From assembly GCA_964390445.1 (NCBI GenBank), contig CAYMJJ010000006.1, forward strand, positions 1 to 62,666: a stretch of DNA of 62,666 bases, read 5' to 3'. The notes under the pieces were generated by a model. That model saw only the letters and a list, made by a program, of their open reading frames with translations, searched no databases and was not told where the DNA came from. The DNA comes from Anderseniella sp964390445. GTDB taxonomy: Bacteria; Pseudomonadota; Alphaproteobacteria; Rhizobiales; Aestuariivirgaceae. Made by a program: the position numbers and the translations under genes. Of the stretch, positions 34,633 through 42,794 are shown in pieces (the first letter of the stretch is position 1; every line of letters starts with the position of its first letter).

Positions 34633-35301
34633 CTAAATTGTCTGGGTGGCGGGACCCGTCTCGAACTGCTCACCGTCGATGCGGGCTGCAGCTATGACAG
34701 CCTGGGTCCGGCTTTCCACATTCAGCTTTTGCAGTATCGCCGACACGTGCGCCTTGATGGTGGCTTCCGAGACCGTCAGCTCATAGGCGATCTGCTTGTT
34801 GAGCAAGCCTTCGCGCAACATCATCAGCACCCGCATCTGCTGCGGTGTGAGGGTCGACATGCGCCGGGCAATGTCGTCTGCTTCGCTGTCCAGGGTGGCG
34901 TTCAGGTCGACGTCAGCGGGTATCCACTCGCCACCGTCCAGAACCATAGACACGGCCTGGTGCATCTGGGCGACGGGGGTAGACTTGGGGATGAAACCTG
35001 AAGCGCCCAGCGACATCGCGCGGGCAATCACCGATGAGTCATCACTGCCCGAGACGATGACAACCGGCACCAGGGGAAACTGTGCCCGGACCAGCACCAA
35101 GCCGGAGAAGCCCTGCACACCCGGCATTTTCAGGTCAAGCAGCAGCAAGTCGACATCGTTGGGCTCGGACAGCAGCGAGATCACCTCGTTAAGGGACCCG
35201 GCCTCGTCGAAACAGGCATCGGCAATGGCATCGCGCAACGTCAACCGCAAGGCATCCCGGAACAGGGGATGGTCATCGGCCAGTACGATGCGATAGCCCA
35301 T
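34633..35301 (-). CDS. Response regulator, NarL/FixJ family (receiver plus LuxR HTH)
   Basis: 222 residues. The receiver domain has the acidic pair (ADDHPLF), phospho-acceptor Asp56 in LLLLDLKMPG, Ser/Thr in VIVSGSDD and Lys in FIPKSTP. The C-terminal GerE helix-turn-helix reads LTPQQMRVLMMLREGLLNKQ followed by IAYELTVSEATIKAHVS. It should be phosphorylated by the convergent hybrid kinase. The gene-to-gene distance of 15 bp between stops leaves little room for terminators. Confidence 0.95.
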   Translation of the reverse strand: MGYRIVLADDHPLFRDALRLTLRDAIADACFDEAGSLNEVISLLSEPNDVDLLLLDLKMPGVQGFSGLVLVRAQFPLVPVVIVSGSDDSSVIARAMSLGASGFIPKSTPVAQMHQAVSMVLDGGEWIPADVDLNATLDSEADDIARRMSTLTPQQMRVLMMLREGLLNKQIAYELTVSEATIKAHVSAILQKLNVESRTQAVIAAARIDGEQFETGPATQTI

Positions 35302-35617
35302 AATTGCGCTCCCTCAGTCTACTATTCCCGCACCCAACGATGCAGGGTGTCCTGCAGGGTTGGCTGTAAGGGCGGCTTGGTACAGCAATCGGAAAACGTC
35401 CAGAGTCTTGATCGCATGCATCGCCGCTGCTTTTTTTCGAGTATCAAAGACAGTCAGCAGGAATGTCCAGCGCAGAATTTGACCCAGGCAGCTGTTGCTG
35501 GCTGGCAATATCGAATGTTCCAGCCCCAGAATCGCCTAGGTTTGGCCGCGCTGATGTCCATAACCGCAAGCATCATTCAAGACAGCAGAGGGGTCTGCCA
35601 ACAGTTTTGAACGGATT

Positions 35618-35795
35618 TTGACTACGGGCGTGACATGGTCACACCTTAACAAAGATCCCAATGCGTCACGAGGGCGGCCGGCTAGGTTTGCGCTCGAGAC
35701 GACACGAAATGGTCGCGTGGCTCCTGTCGCCGTCCCGAGCAGCGCGTACCAGGCCCGCCCGTGTGTTTTGAAAAAGACGCATGGGCGGGCACTTT
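35618..35795 (+). ncRNA. Candidate small RNA locus (promoter, operator-like palindrome, terminator)
   Basis: TTGACT (35618-35623) with weak -10 options around 35641-35648 brackets a perfect palindrome GTGAC-ATG-GTCAC (35630-35642). About 110 bases further, a 13 bp stem with two G-T pairs (35753-35765/35778-35790) and a 12-base loop is followed by ACTTTT. No protein gene on the plus strand ends here, so an RNA of roughly 130-145 bases is a reasonable reading. The weak -10 element is the main doubt. Confidence 0.35.
35753..35790 (+). terminator. Terminator-like stem-loop with no protein gene before it
   Basis: GCCCGCCCGTGTG pairs over 13 positions with CGCATGGGCGGGC, and ACTTTT follows on the plus strand. 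The minus-strand side has no T-run, so it does not look like the end of the minus-strand FMN reductase gene alone. Confidence 0.6.
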
Positions 35796-35833
35796 TACGT
35801 CAGCCGTCACCCATAACCGTCACCGCCACGCGA

Positions 35834-36388
35834 TCAGCCCAGCCGCACCCAGGCCTCGAACGCATCGAGCCAGGCCCTGGCGAACTTTTCGGTATCCTCG
35901 TCGGTCAACTCGCCGTCATCATTGAACTTGGTCTGGGCCTGGCTGACGAACAGTTCCGGCTTGTTCATGGTCCACGATTCCAGGCCGACGAGATTCTGGC
36001 GCAGGTGATATTGCGCGCGTGCCGTGCCGACCGGGCTCATCGAGGCCCCGACAATGCCGACGCGCTTCTGCTTCAGCGCGTGGTCCTTGAAGCGGCTGAT
36101 CCAGTCGGTGGCATTCTTCAACCCGCCGGGGATGGAAAAATTGTACTCGGGCGTTGCGATGATCACGCCGTCGGCTCCGGCGATCCTGCCGTTGAGCTTC
36201 CGGATGATCTCTGGCACACCGCTGGCCGCCTCGTCATCGCCGTCATAAACAGGGATGCCCTTGAGCGTGACGATCTCGATGTCCAGGCTGTCCCCGGCCA
36301 TCGACTGCAGGGCCTTGAGGGTCAAGGTGTTGTATGAGCGGGCGCGCAGGCTACCGGAAATTGCAATGATGTTCAGCTTGTCAGCCAT
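35834..36388 (-). CDS. NADPH-dependent FMN reductase
   Basis: 184 residues, flavodoxin-like fold. The FMN phosphate loop SGSLRARSYN is at the start; ATPEYNFSIPGGLKNATDW is the family signature. Members reduce FMN, quinones or azo compounds. ATG 36388 has AAGGAG upstream. It is third in the pirin-SDR-FMN reductase unit, 38 bp after the SDR gene. Confidence 0.93.
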   Translation of the reverse strand: MADKLNIIAISGSLRARSYNTLTLKALQSMAGDSLDIEIVTLKGIPVYDGDDEAASGVPEIIRKLNGRIAGADGVIIATPEYNFSIPGGLKNATDWISRFKDHALKQKRVGIVGASMSPVGTARAQYHLRQNLVGLESWTMNKPELFVSQAQTKFNDDGELTDEDTEKFARAWLDAFEAWVRLG

Positions 36389-36426
36389 GTTTCGAGTGGC
36401 TCCTTGGTCAGTACCGGCAGATGATT

Positions 36427-37173
36427 TCAATAGGTAGCACGGCCACCGGACAGGTCAAAAGCCGCACCGGTGGTGAAGCTGTTCTGAGGAGACACGATCC
36501 ACGCAATCATGTGCGCGGCCTCATCTACTTCCAGGAATCGGTTCCGGGGAATTTTCGACAGCATGTAGTTGATATGATCCTCGCTCATCTGGTCAAAGAT
36601 TCTTGTCCGGGCAGCGGCAGGAGTGACGCAGTTGACGGCGATGTCATGGGCGGCCAACTCCTTGCCAAGGGATTTGGTGAGGGCGATGACCCCGGCCTTG
36701 GATGCAGAGTACGCACAGGCGTTCGGGTTGCCTTCCTTGCCCGCCACCGAGGCAATGTTGCAGATGCGGCCATATCCTTGCGTGACCATGCCAGGCACCA
36801 ACGCCTTGTTGACGAGAAAGGTTCCGGTCAGGTTGGTCTCGATGACACGGTGCCAATCTGCCAGATCATATTCGGCGACGGGCGCGTTGGGGCCGGCGAT
36901 GCCGGCAGAGTTGACCAGCACGGACACCGCGCCAAGACGGGCCGTGGTCACCTGCAAGGCTTCCGTGATGGAGGCTTCACGTGTCACATCCGCAGGAACG
37001 CCAATGGAGCTGCCGGGCAACATGGCAGCCGCCTTGGCGGCCAGTTCGCCATCCATGTCCCACAGGGCGACGCTGGCCCCGCCGTCCGCCAGCTGGCGTG
37101 CGACGGCGAGGCCGATCCCCTGGGCACCGCCCGTTACGATGGCCACCTGGCCAGTGAAGTCGGTTTGCGCCAC
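36427..37173 (-). CDS. Short-chain dehydrogenase/reductase
   Basis: 248 residues. Classical SDR motifs: TGGAQGIG cofactor loop, NSAG, catalytic Ser in NIASVAG, and YSASK with Tyr and Lys. The C-terminal DLSGGRATY is like 3-oxoacyl-ACP reductase (FabG)-type SDRs. WDMDGE after strand beta-2, with an Asp there, suggests NAD(H). The start is GTG 37173, with GGGGGG seven bases before it. Substrate unknown. Confidence 0.92.
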   Translation of the reverse strand: MAQTDFTGQVAIVTGGAQGIGLAVARQLADGGASVALWDMDGELAAKAAAMLPGSSIGVPADVTREASITEALQVTTARLGAVSVLVNSAGIAGPNAPVAEYDLADWHRVIETNLTGTFLVNKALVPGMVTQGYGRICNIASVAGKEGNPNACAYSASKAGVIALTKSLGKELAAHDIAVNCVTPAAARTRIFDQMSEDHINYMLSKIPRNRFLEVDEAAHMIAWIVSPQNSFTTGAAFDLSGGRATY

Positions 37174-37202
37174 TTGGCATCCCCCCTGAGGTTGAATCGA
37201 GT

Positions 37203-37901
37203 TCAGGCCATATCGAACAGCAGAAATGCCGAGCCGTCGAGAGCGGTGATGACGATTTCCGCTTCATCCGCAATGGCCAGCCCGTCGCCCCGGCGCAATT
37301 GCTCACCATTGACGTCAAGCTCGCCCGAAACAAGCTGCAGCCACTGCTTGCGGCCCGGTTCGGGGCTGAAGGTCAGGGCTGCGTCCTTGTCGAGCTGGCT
37401 CGCGTAGAGGTCGACATCGCGGTGAACCAGCAAGGACCCGTCACCTGGGGAGCCCGATACCAGCAACTGCAAACCATTATGCCGGCCCTTTTCGCTGAAA
37501 CTGCGCTGGTCGTAGCCCGGTTCCAGCCCCCCGGTGGCGGGAATGATCCAGATCTGCAGGAAGTGCACGGGATCAGACTTCGACGCATTGAACTCCGAAT
37601 GCCGCACGCCGGTGCCGGCAGACATGATTTGCAGATCGCCTGGCCGGATCACCGAGCCTGTGCCCAGCGAGTCCTTGTGCTCCAGTGCACCGTCCAGAAC
37701 CCAGGTGATGATTTCCATGTCAGCATGGCCGTGAGTATCGAATCCGGCACCGGGCGCAACACGGTCTTCATTGATGACCCGCAAAGGTCCGAAACCCATG
37801 TGGGCCGGGTCATGGTACTGGCCAAATGAGAATGAGTGGCGTGAATCCAGCCAACCAAAATTCGCATGGCCGCGGGCTTCTGATGGTCTTAGGTGCAACA
37901 T
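37203..37901 (-). CDS. Pirin-family cupin protein
   Basis: 232 residues. All four pirin metal ligands fall at the expected places: His57, His59 (FDTHGHADME), His101 and Glu103 (GVRHSEF), matching His56/His58/His101/Glu103 of human pirin. Bacterial pirins include quercetin dioxygenases (YhhW) and stress-related redox proteins. It is first of a three-gene unit with an SDR and an FMN reductase and divergent from a LysR regulator, suggesting an oxidative or quinone-stress response. Confidence 0.94.
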   Translation of the reverse strand: MLHLRPSEARGHANFGWLDSRHSFSFGQYHDPAHMGFGPLRVINEDRVAPGAGFDTHGHADMEIITWVLDGALEHKDSLGTGSVIRPGDLQIMSAGTGVRHSEFNASKSDPVHFLQIWIIPATGGLEPGYDQRSFSEKGRHNGLQLLVSGSPGDGSLLVHRDVDLYASQLDKDAALTFSPEPGRKQWLQLVSGELDVNGEQLRRGDGLAIADEAEIVITALDGSAFLLFDMA

Positions 37902-37951
37902 GTGACTGTTTCCTTGTAGCAGCGTCCGGGGGGCGGACAGCGCGTTGTATA

Positions 37952-37964
37952 TTGATCAGATCAA
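37952..37964. promoter_or_regulatory. LysR box (T-N11-A palindrome) in the pirin/LysR divergent region
   Basis: TTGAT-CAG-ATCAA is a perfect T-N11-A interrupted palindrome 51 bp from the pirin start and 75 bp from the LysR start, the standard place for a LysR regulator site that controls the divergent gene. Confidence 0.6.
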
Positions 37965-38008
37965 GATAATGCATGCAAATATGTAGACAATCTCGTATTC
38001 CTGTTACT

Positions 38009-38028
38009 TATTGCATCAAAATGCGATA
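38009..38028. promoter_or_regulatory. Second inverted repeat just before the LysR gene
   Basis: TATTGCAT-CAAA-ATGCGATA (one G-T mismatch) ends 11 bases before the LysR start codon, suiting an autorepression site. Confidence 0.4.
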
Positions 38029-38038
38029 CAATCGTCGC

Positions 38039-38944
38039 ATGGATCGATTCGATGGCATGAAAGCGCTGGTCGTGACGGTGGACGAAGGCGGTTTCGCGGC
38101 GGCGGGCCGCAAGCTGGGGCTGACGCGGGTGCAGGTGTCGCGGCTGGTAGGCGCGCTGGAAGACCAGCTTGGCGCCCAGCTGCTCAAGCGGACCACCCGC
38201 ACCATGGCGCTAACCGAGGCCGGCCAGGTCTTCGTCGAGCGGGCACGCGCGCTGGTGGCGCAAATGGAAGAGGCCGAGGCCGCGACGGGCGAGGTTACCG
38301 GCGAACTGAAAGGCCTGTTGCGGGTCAACGCGCCGATGAGTTTTGGTGTCAGTGAACTTGGCCCCGCGATGGCTGATTTCATGGCGCTGCACCCGGCAAT
38401 CACCGTATCGCTGATCCTCAACGACCGCTATGTCGACCCCTACGAGGAAGGTTTCGATGTCACCTTGCGCATTGGCGATCTTGGCCCCTCGTCGCTGATT
38501 GCCCGCACCATGTGCCCGATAAGACGGCTGATGTGCGCCAGCCCCGGCTACCTTGAGACGCACGGGCGCCCGCGCACCCCTGCCGACCTTTCAACTCATG
38601 CACTGCTGCACTACGGCCACATGGGCAACCAGATGAGCTGGCCGGTGCGTGGCGCCGAGCGCAATGCCCAGATGAACGTCGAGCCTGCCTTGTGCTCCAA
38701 CAATGGCGACGTGCTGAAGGCGGCGGCCGTAGCCGGGCGCGGCATAACGCTGCTGCCGGCGTTCATCGTGTCGTCTGAACTGCAAGATGGATCGCTGGTG
38801 GCGGTGCTGGAAGGTTTCGAGCCGAAGCCGACTGCATTGCATGCGCTTTACCCGGCTGACAAGTACCGGCCTGCCAAGACCCGCGCCTTCGTGGACTTCC
38901 TGGCTGAACGTTTCAGGCGACGCCCGCCGGGTGGGCCGGTATGA
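38039..38944 (+). CDS. LysR-family transcriptional regulator
   Basis: 301 residues. The winged helix lies at residues 1-60 (FAAAGRKLGLTRVQVSRLVG is the recognition region), followed by the linker helix and a periplasmic-binding-like effector domain. It belongs to the subgroup with DRFDGMKALVVTVDEGGF at the start, common near quinone/redox genes. It is divergent from the pirin operon, its likely target. ATG 38039 gives the family N-terminus. Its stop is four bases from the photolyase stop. Confidence 0.94.
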   Translation: MDRFDGMKALVVTVDEGGFAAAGRKLGLTRVQVSRLVGALEDQLGAQLLKRTTRTMALTEAGQVFVERARALVAQMEEAEAATGEVTGELKGLLRVNAPMSFGVSELGPAMADFMALHPAITVSLILNDRYVDPYEEGFDVTLRIGDLGPSSLIARTMCPIRRLMCASPGYLETHGRPRTPADLSTHALLHYGHMGNQMSWPVRGAERNAQMNVEPALCSNNGDVLKAAAVAGRGITLLPAFIVSSELQDGSLVAVLEGFEPKPTALHALYPADKYRPAKTRAFVDFLAERFRRRPPGGPV

Positions 38945-38948
38945 CCAG

Positions 38949-40391
38949 TTACCTGATCTTGTTGTAAGCCTTCAGCGCCCGGTCTCTGGCTTCGCCATGA
39001 TCGACGATCGGCTTGGGGTAGGTGTCGCCCAGCCTGACGCCCGCTTTTTCCAGCACGTCCCCGGGCGCTTCCCACGGCTTGTGCACGAACTTCTCCGGCA
39101 TGTCTGCCAGTTCGGGCACCCAGCGGCGCACATAGCTGCCGTCTGGATCGAACCGTTCGCCCTGCAGCACCGGGTTGAACACCCGGAAGTAGGGCGCGGC
39201 ATCGGCACCACAGCCGGCGATCCACTGCCAGCTTGCCGCGTTGGAGCCGATATCGGCGTCGACAAGGCAATCCCAGAACCATTCCTCACCACGTTGCCAC
39301 GGAATCAGCAGGTCCTTCACCAGGAACGAACCGACGATCATGCGCACTCGGTTGTGCATCCAGCCGGTGGCCCACAACTCGCGCATGCCGGCGTCGACAA
39401 TCGGGTAGCCGGTCATGCCGCGCTGCCACGCCTTGAGGCCCCCTTCATCGCTGGTCCATGGAAAATCGGCGAATTTCGGCTGAAACGGCTCCGTCATGAA
39501 GTTTTCGAAGTTGCAAACCAGGTGATAGGAAAACTCCCGCCACAGCAGCTCCTTCAGGAAGGTGGTACCGCCCTTGTCGATGTTGCGGCGGCCGTCATGC
39601 ATGGCATGGCGCATGGCGTGCCAGCATTGCAGCGGCGAGATTTCGCCAAAGTGCAGGTGCGGCGACAGTCGCGACGTGCCGTAGACGGCGGGAATGTTGC
39701 GGGCATCGGCATAGTCTTGCGCGGCTTGCGCGATGAACCGGTCGAGCTTTTCGTGAGCACCGGCTTCGCCCGGAGTCCAGCGCTCAGCAAAGCCGGCCGC
39801 CCAGTCCGGCTTGCCGTCATAGAGATCCCAGTCCGCAAGCTTATCACTGGTTACGCTGCCGCCCCAGAACGTCATGCCTTGCGGCACTGGCCGGGGGCCG
39901 CGTTGAGGTTCGTTCTCGAAGCAGGCCCTGGAGAACGGCGTGTAGACCTTGTAGGGCGTGCCGCCACCGGTGCGAATATCCTCGGGGTTATGCAGCAGGT
40001 AGCCGGCAAACCGTTTGCACTCGATACCCTGTCCGCTGGCCCAGCCAGCCAGCGCTGTCTCCAGCCCGGCTGACCAAGGTGCGTAGTTGCGTGAAAACCA
40101 TATGCCGTGTGCGCCGGTTTCGTCTGCGAGTTGCTCGAGCACCTTGAGCGGCTTGCCACGGCGAAGCACCAGCCTGCCGCCCCTGTCCTGCAGCGCATCG
40201 TGCAACGAGCCCAGCGATTGCTCCAGCCACCAGCGTGACGCCGCGCCCATGGTCCAGTCAGCCGGGGTGTCATCGTCGAGGATGTAGACCGGCAGCAGCG
40301 GCCGTCCGGATGCGGCTGCAGCGCTCAGGGCTGCATTGTCGCCCAGGCGCAGGTCATGGGTGAACCAGACAATGATCGGATTGCCGCTCAT
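38949..40391 (-). CDS. phrB: Deoxyribodipyrimidine photolyase
   Basis: 480 residues, cryptochrome/photolyase family (class I CPD). The antenna-binding N-terminal domain begins IVWFTHDLRLGDNAALS; the FAD domain contains TSRLSPHLHFGEISP, LLWREFSYHL, and the signature region MRELWATGWMHNRVRMI through WFWDCLVDADIGSNAASWQW. It repairs cyclobutane pyrimidine dimers with blue light. ATG 40391 is used because the family N-terminus follows; the longer frame adds an unrelated leader. It is last in the minus-strand run behind the ABC transporter ATPase, 76 bp away. Confidence 0.95.
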   Translation of the reverse strand: MSGNPIIVWFTHDLRLGDNAALSAAAASGRPLLPVYILDDDTPADWTMGAASRWWLEQSLGSLHDALQDRGGRLVLRRGKPLKVLEQLADETGAHGIWFSRNYAPWSAGLETALAGWASGQGIECKRFAGYLLHNPEDIRTGGGTPYKVYTPFSRACFENEPQRGPRPVPQGMTFWGGSVTSDKLADWDLYDGKPDWAAGFAERWTPGEAGAHEKLDRFIAQAAQDYADARNIPAVYGTSRLSPHLHFGEISPLQCWHAMRHAMHDGRRNIDKGGTTFLKELLWREFSYHLVCNFENFMTEPFQPKFADFPWTSDEGGLKAWQRGMTGYPIVDAGMRELWATGWMHNRVRMIVGSFLVKDLLIPWQRGEEWFWDCLVDADIGSNAASWQWIAGCGADAAPYFRVFNPVLQGERFDPDGSYVRRWVPELADMPEKFVHKPWEAPGDVLEKAGVRLGDTYPKPIVDHGEARDRALKAYNKIR

Positions 40392-40467
40392 GGTTTCTCC
40401 GCTGGCAGGCATGGCAGGGTCGGGGCCGGCGGCGTGACCCCGCGACGCGCGCAACCCTGGCCAGGTT

Positions 40468-42126
40468 TCAGTTGCCCGATGCGCTCAAGCCACCGGCGCT
40501 GGCACGTTCATCCAACAGGTTGGTCAGCCAGTCCGGGTCCATCTCCGGCACCGACGACAGCAACAGCTGGGTATAATCCGGGAACGGCGGTGACAGGATC
40601 TCGCTCTTCATGCCCTGCTCGACCACCCGGCCCTGGAACATCACCACGATCTGGTCGGAAATCGCCTTCACGGTGGCGATGTCGTGAGTGATGAACAGGT
40701 AGGTGATGTTGAATTCCTTCTGCAGCCGCAGCAACAGCTTGAGGATGCCTTCCTGCACGATCTGGTCGAGCGCCGAGGTAACCTCGTCGCAGATGATGAC
40801 CTCCGGCTCTGCGGCAAGCGCGCGCGCAATGCAGATGCGCTGCTTCTGGCCGCCTGACAGCTCTCCGGGAAGGCGTTCCATGAAGCTTTCATCCAGCTCG
40901 ATCATCTTGAGCAGTTCGCAGATGCGATCGTCGAGCGCCTTGCCGGACAGGCCGAGATAGAATTCCAGCGGCCGGCCGATGATGTCGCGCACGGTGTGCT
41001 TGGGGTTCATCGCCGTATCGGCCATCTGGTAGATCATCTGGATGCGGCGCAACTGGTCCTTGGTGCGGTCCTTGAGCGCCAGCGGCAGCGGTTCGTCGTT
41101 GAACAGCACGTTGCCTTTCATCGGCGGCAGCAGGCCGGTGATGACGCGGGCGGTGGTGGACTTGCCGGAGCCGGACTCGCCGACGACCGCCACGGTGGAG
41201 CCGCGCGGCACGTTGATGGTGACGTCATGCAGCACCTTGACCACGCCGCCATAGCTGGCATCGACGCCGTTGACCCGCAGCACCGTATCCTCGCTGGTCT
41301 GTTCCGGCTTTTCCAGCGAACGCACCGCCCACAGCGACTTGGTGTACGCCTTCTCGGGCTTTCGCAGCATGTCACGGGTCGGCGCCATCTCGACCGTCTC
41401 GCCATAGCGGAGCACCTTGATGACATCGGCCATCTGGGCTACCACGGCGAGGTCGTGGGTGATGTAGATCGCGGCGGTATTGAATTTCTGCACGATGTCG
41501 CGCATGGCCGACAGCACCTCCACCTGGGTGGTCACGTCAAGCGCAGTGGTGGGCTCATCGAAGATGATCAGGTCCGGCCGCGGTGACATCGACATCGCCG
41601 TCATGGCACGCTGCAACTGGCCACCGGACACCTGATGTGGATAGCGTTCGCCAATCTTGCCGGGGTCGGGCAGTTGCAGGGCGGCAAACAGTTCGCGGGC
41701 ATCGGCCTTGGCTTCGGCCTCGCGCTTCAGGCCATGTGAAACTGTGGCCTCGACGCACTGGTCAATCAGCCGGTGCGCCGGGTTGAACGAGGCGGCGGCA
41801 CTTTGCGCGACATAGGTGATGCGAGACCCGCGCAGCTTGCGGCGCTGGCTCTCGCGCATGGCCATCAGGTCCATGCCGTCAAACATGATGGACCCGCTGG
41901 TAAAGCGGCAGCCGGGCTGGACATAGCCCATCGCCGCCTTGCCCAAGGTGGACTTTCCGGCACCGGACTCACCGATCAGCCCGAGCACTTCGCCCCGGTG
42001 CAAGGTCAGGTCGACACCCTTGATGATCGGGTGCCACTTGTCATCAGAGTAGCCCTCGATCCTGATGTCGCGCATGTCGAGAAGCAGTTCGCCCCTGGTC
42101 CGGTCCTGTTGAGACTTCCTTGCCAT
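40468..42126 (-). CDS. Fused two-domain ABC transporter ATPase, peptide/opine type
   Basis: 552 residues with two complete ATPase domains, equal to DppD and DppF joined. Domain 1 has Walker A GESGAGKST, signature VSGGQLQRA and Walker B LIIFDEPTTALD; domain 2 has GESGSGKST, LSGGQKQRI and VIICDEVTSALD, where the usual Pro after Glu is Val. It powers the permeases encoded upstream at 43576-45488. The DUF2182/DUF1326 pair separates it from the permeases but all are on the same strand with short gaps, so one transcript is likely. Confidence 0.94.
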   Translation of the reverse strand: MARKSQQDRTRGELLLDMRDIRIEGYSDDKWHPIIKGVDLTLHRGEVLGLIGESGAGKSTLGKAAMGYVQPGCRFTSGSIMFDGMDLMAMRESQRRKLRGSRITYVAQSAAASFNPAHRLIDQCVEATVSHGLKREAEAKADARELFAALQLPDPGKIGERYPHQVSGGQLQRAMTAMSMSPRPDLIIFDEPTTALDVTTQVEVLSAMRDIVQKFNTAAIYITHDLAVVAQMADVIKVLRYGETVEMAPTRDMLRKPEKAYTKSLWAVRSLEKPEQTSEDTVLRVNGVDASYGGVVKVLHDVTINVPRGSTVAVVGESGSGKSTTARVITGLLPPMKGNVLFNDEPLPLALKDRTKDQLRRIQMIYQMADTAMNPKHTVRDIIGRPLEFYLGLSGKALDDRICELLKMIELDESFMERLPGELSGGQKQRICIARALAAEPEVIICDEVTSALDQIVQEGILKLLLRLQKEFNITYLFITHDIATVKAISDQIVVMFQGRVVEQGMKSEILSPPFPDYTQLLLSSVPEMDPDWLTNLLDERASAGGLSASGN

Positions 42127-42158
42127 GCCGTTATCCGCCTTGCTGCCTGTTGCCGAGA

Positions 42159-42779
42159 TCAGTTGGGACCGTGCCAGTCGATCTGGCAGATTTCGGCCGA
42201 ACGGCCATCGAAGTCCCAGACCCGGCCATGGCTGCGCACCCGGCCCCTGTTGGCCTGGGCAACGGTGATGTCCGGGCCCATCCAGTAACCGGTATTCGTC
42301 ACGACGATATCGGTATCCGGATCATGGCCGGAAACCGGCTCGATCTCGCCCTGGATCTTCTTGCCCACCATCAGCCGGCGCTTCTTGCCCTCTGTCTCGT
42401 AGGTGACGGCAGCGCGTTCTGCGCCGAGGAATTCGCCAACCAGCATGGAGAACAGTCCAGTCGTGCCACGTACCTGGCCAGAGAAGATCTTCTCCAGCCC
42501 CGCATAAGCCTTGTCGCTGGCGCGTTCGTCGAAAAAGGCTGCGGCCTTCCAGTTGCCCCGGCCCATGTTGCCGGGAATGTCCATCAGCATGCCGACGTTG
42601 AGCCCCGACAGGTCTTCGCCGTCGAAATGGCCTTCATCGATGCGCACACCCAGCCACGCCTGGCAGTAGCCCTCGGTGGGCGGATGCTTGCCGAGGCTTA
42701 CAACGCAAGGGCAGAACACCGTGCAGTTGCAGTTGAGGATCAGTTCGCCCTTGATTTTCCATTCTGGCATTTCAGCCAT
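42159..42779 (-). CDS. DUF1326-domain protein with Cys-rich N-terminus
   Basis: 206 residues. DUF1326 hallmark NCNCTVFCPC gives Cys17, Cys19, Cys23 and Cys25, a possible metal or cluster site; a conserved GYCQAWLGVRIDEGHFDG stretch follows. The family's function is unknown. It nearly always neighbours DUF2182, as here. CGGAG lies nine bases before the ATG. Placement inside a peptide ABC operon is unusual. Confidence 0.9.
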   Translation of the reverse strand: MAEMPEWKIKGELILNCNCTVFCPCVVSLGKHPPTEGYCQAWLGVRIDEGHFDGEDLSGLNVGMLMDIPGNMGRGNWKAAAFFDERASDKAYAGLEKIFSGQVRGTTGLFSMLVGEFLGAERAAVTYETEGKKRRLMVGKKIQGEIEPVSGHDPDTDIVVTNTGYWMGPDITVAQANRGRVRSHGRVWDFDGRSAEICQIDWHGPN

Positions 42780-42794
42780 TGTGTCGTACTCCGT

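Larger units (their letters stand above)
35302..35833. other. 532 bp region without a protein gene
   Basis: Between the LuxR regulator and the FMN reductase. No reading frame here has coding character or a plausible start. It contains a possible small-RNA locus (palindrome at 35630-35642, terminator-like stem at 35753-35790). The left part presumably carries the promoter of the response regulator, which was not recognised. Confidence 0.6.

Noticed and set aside
35269..35610. Plus-strand frame of 113 residues in the gene-free region
   Set aside because: No ribosome site, Cys-rich irregular composition and overlap with the response-regulator start.
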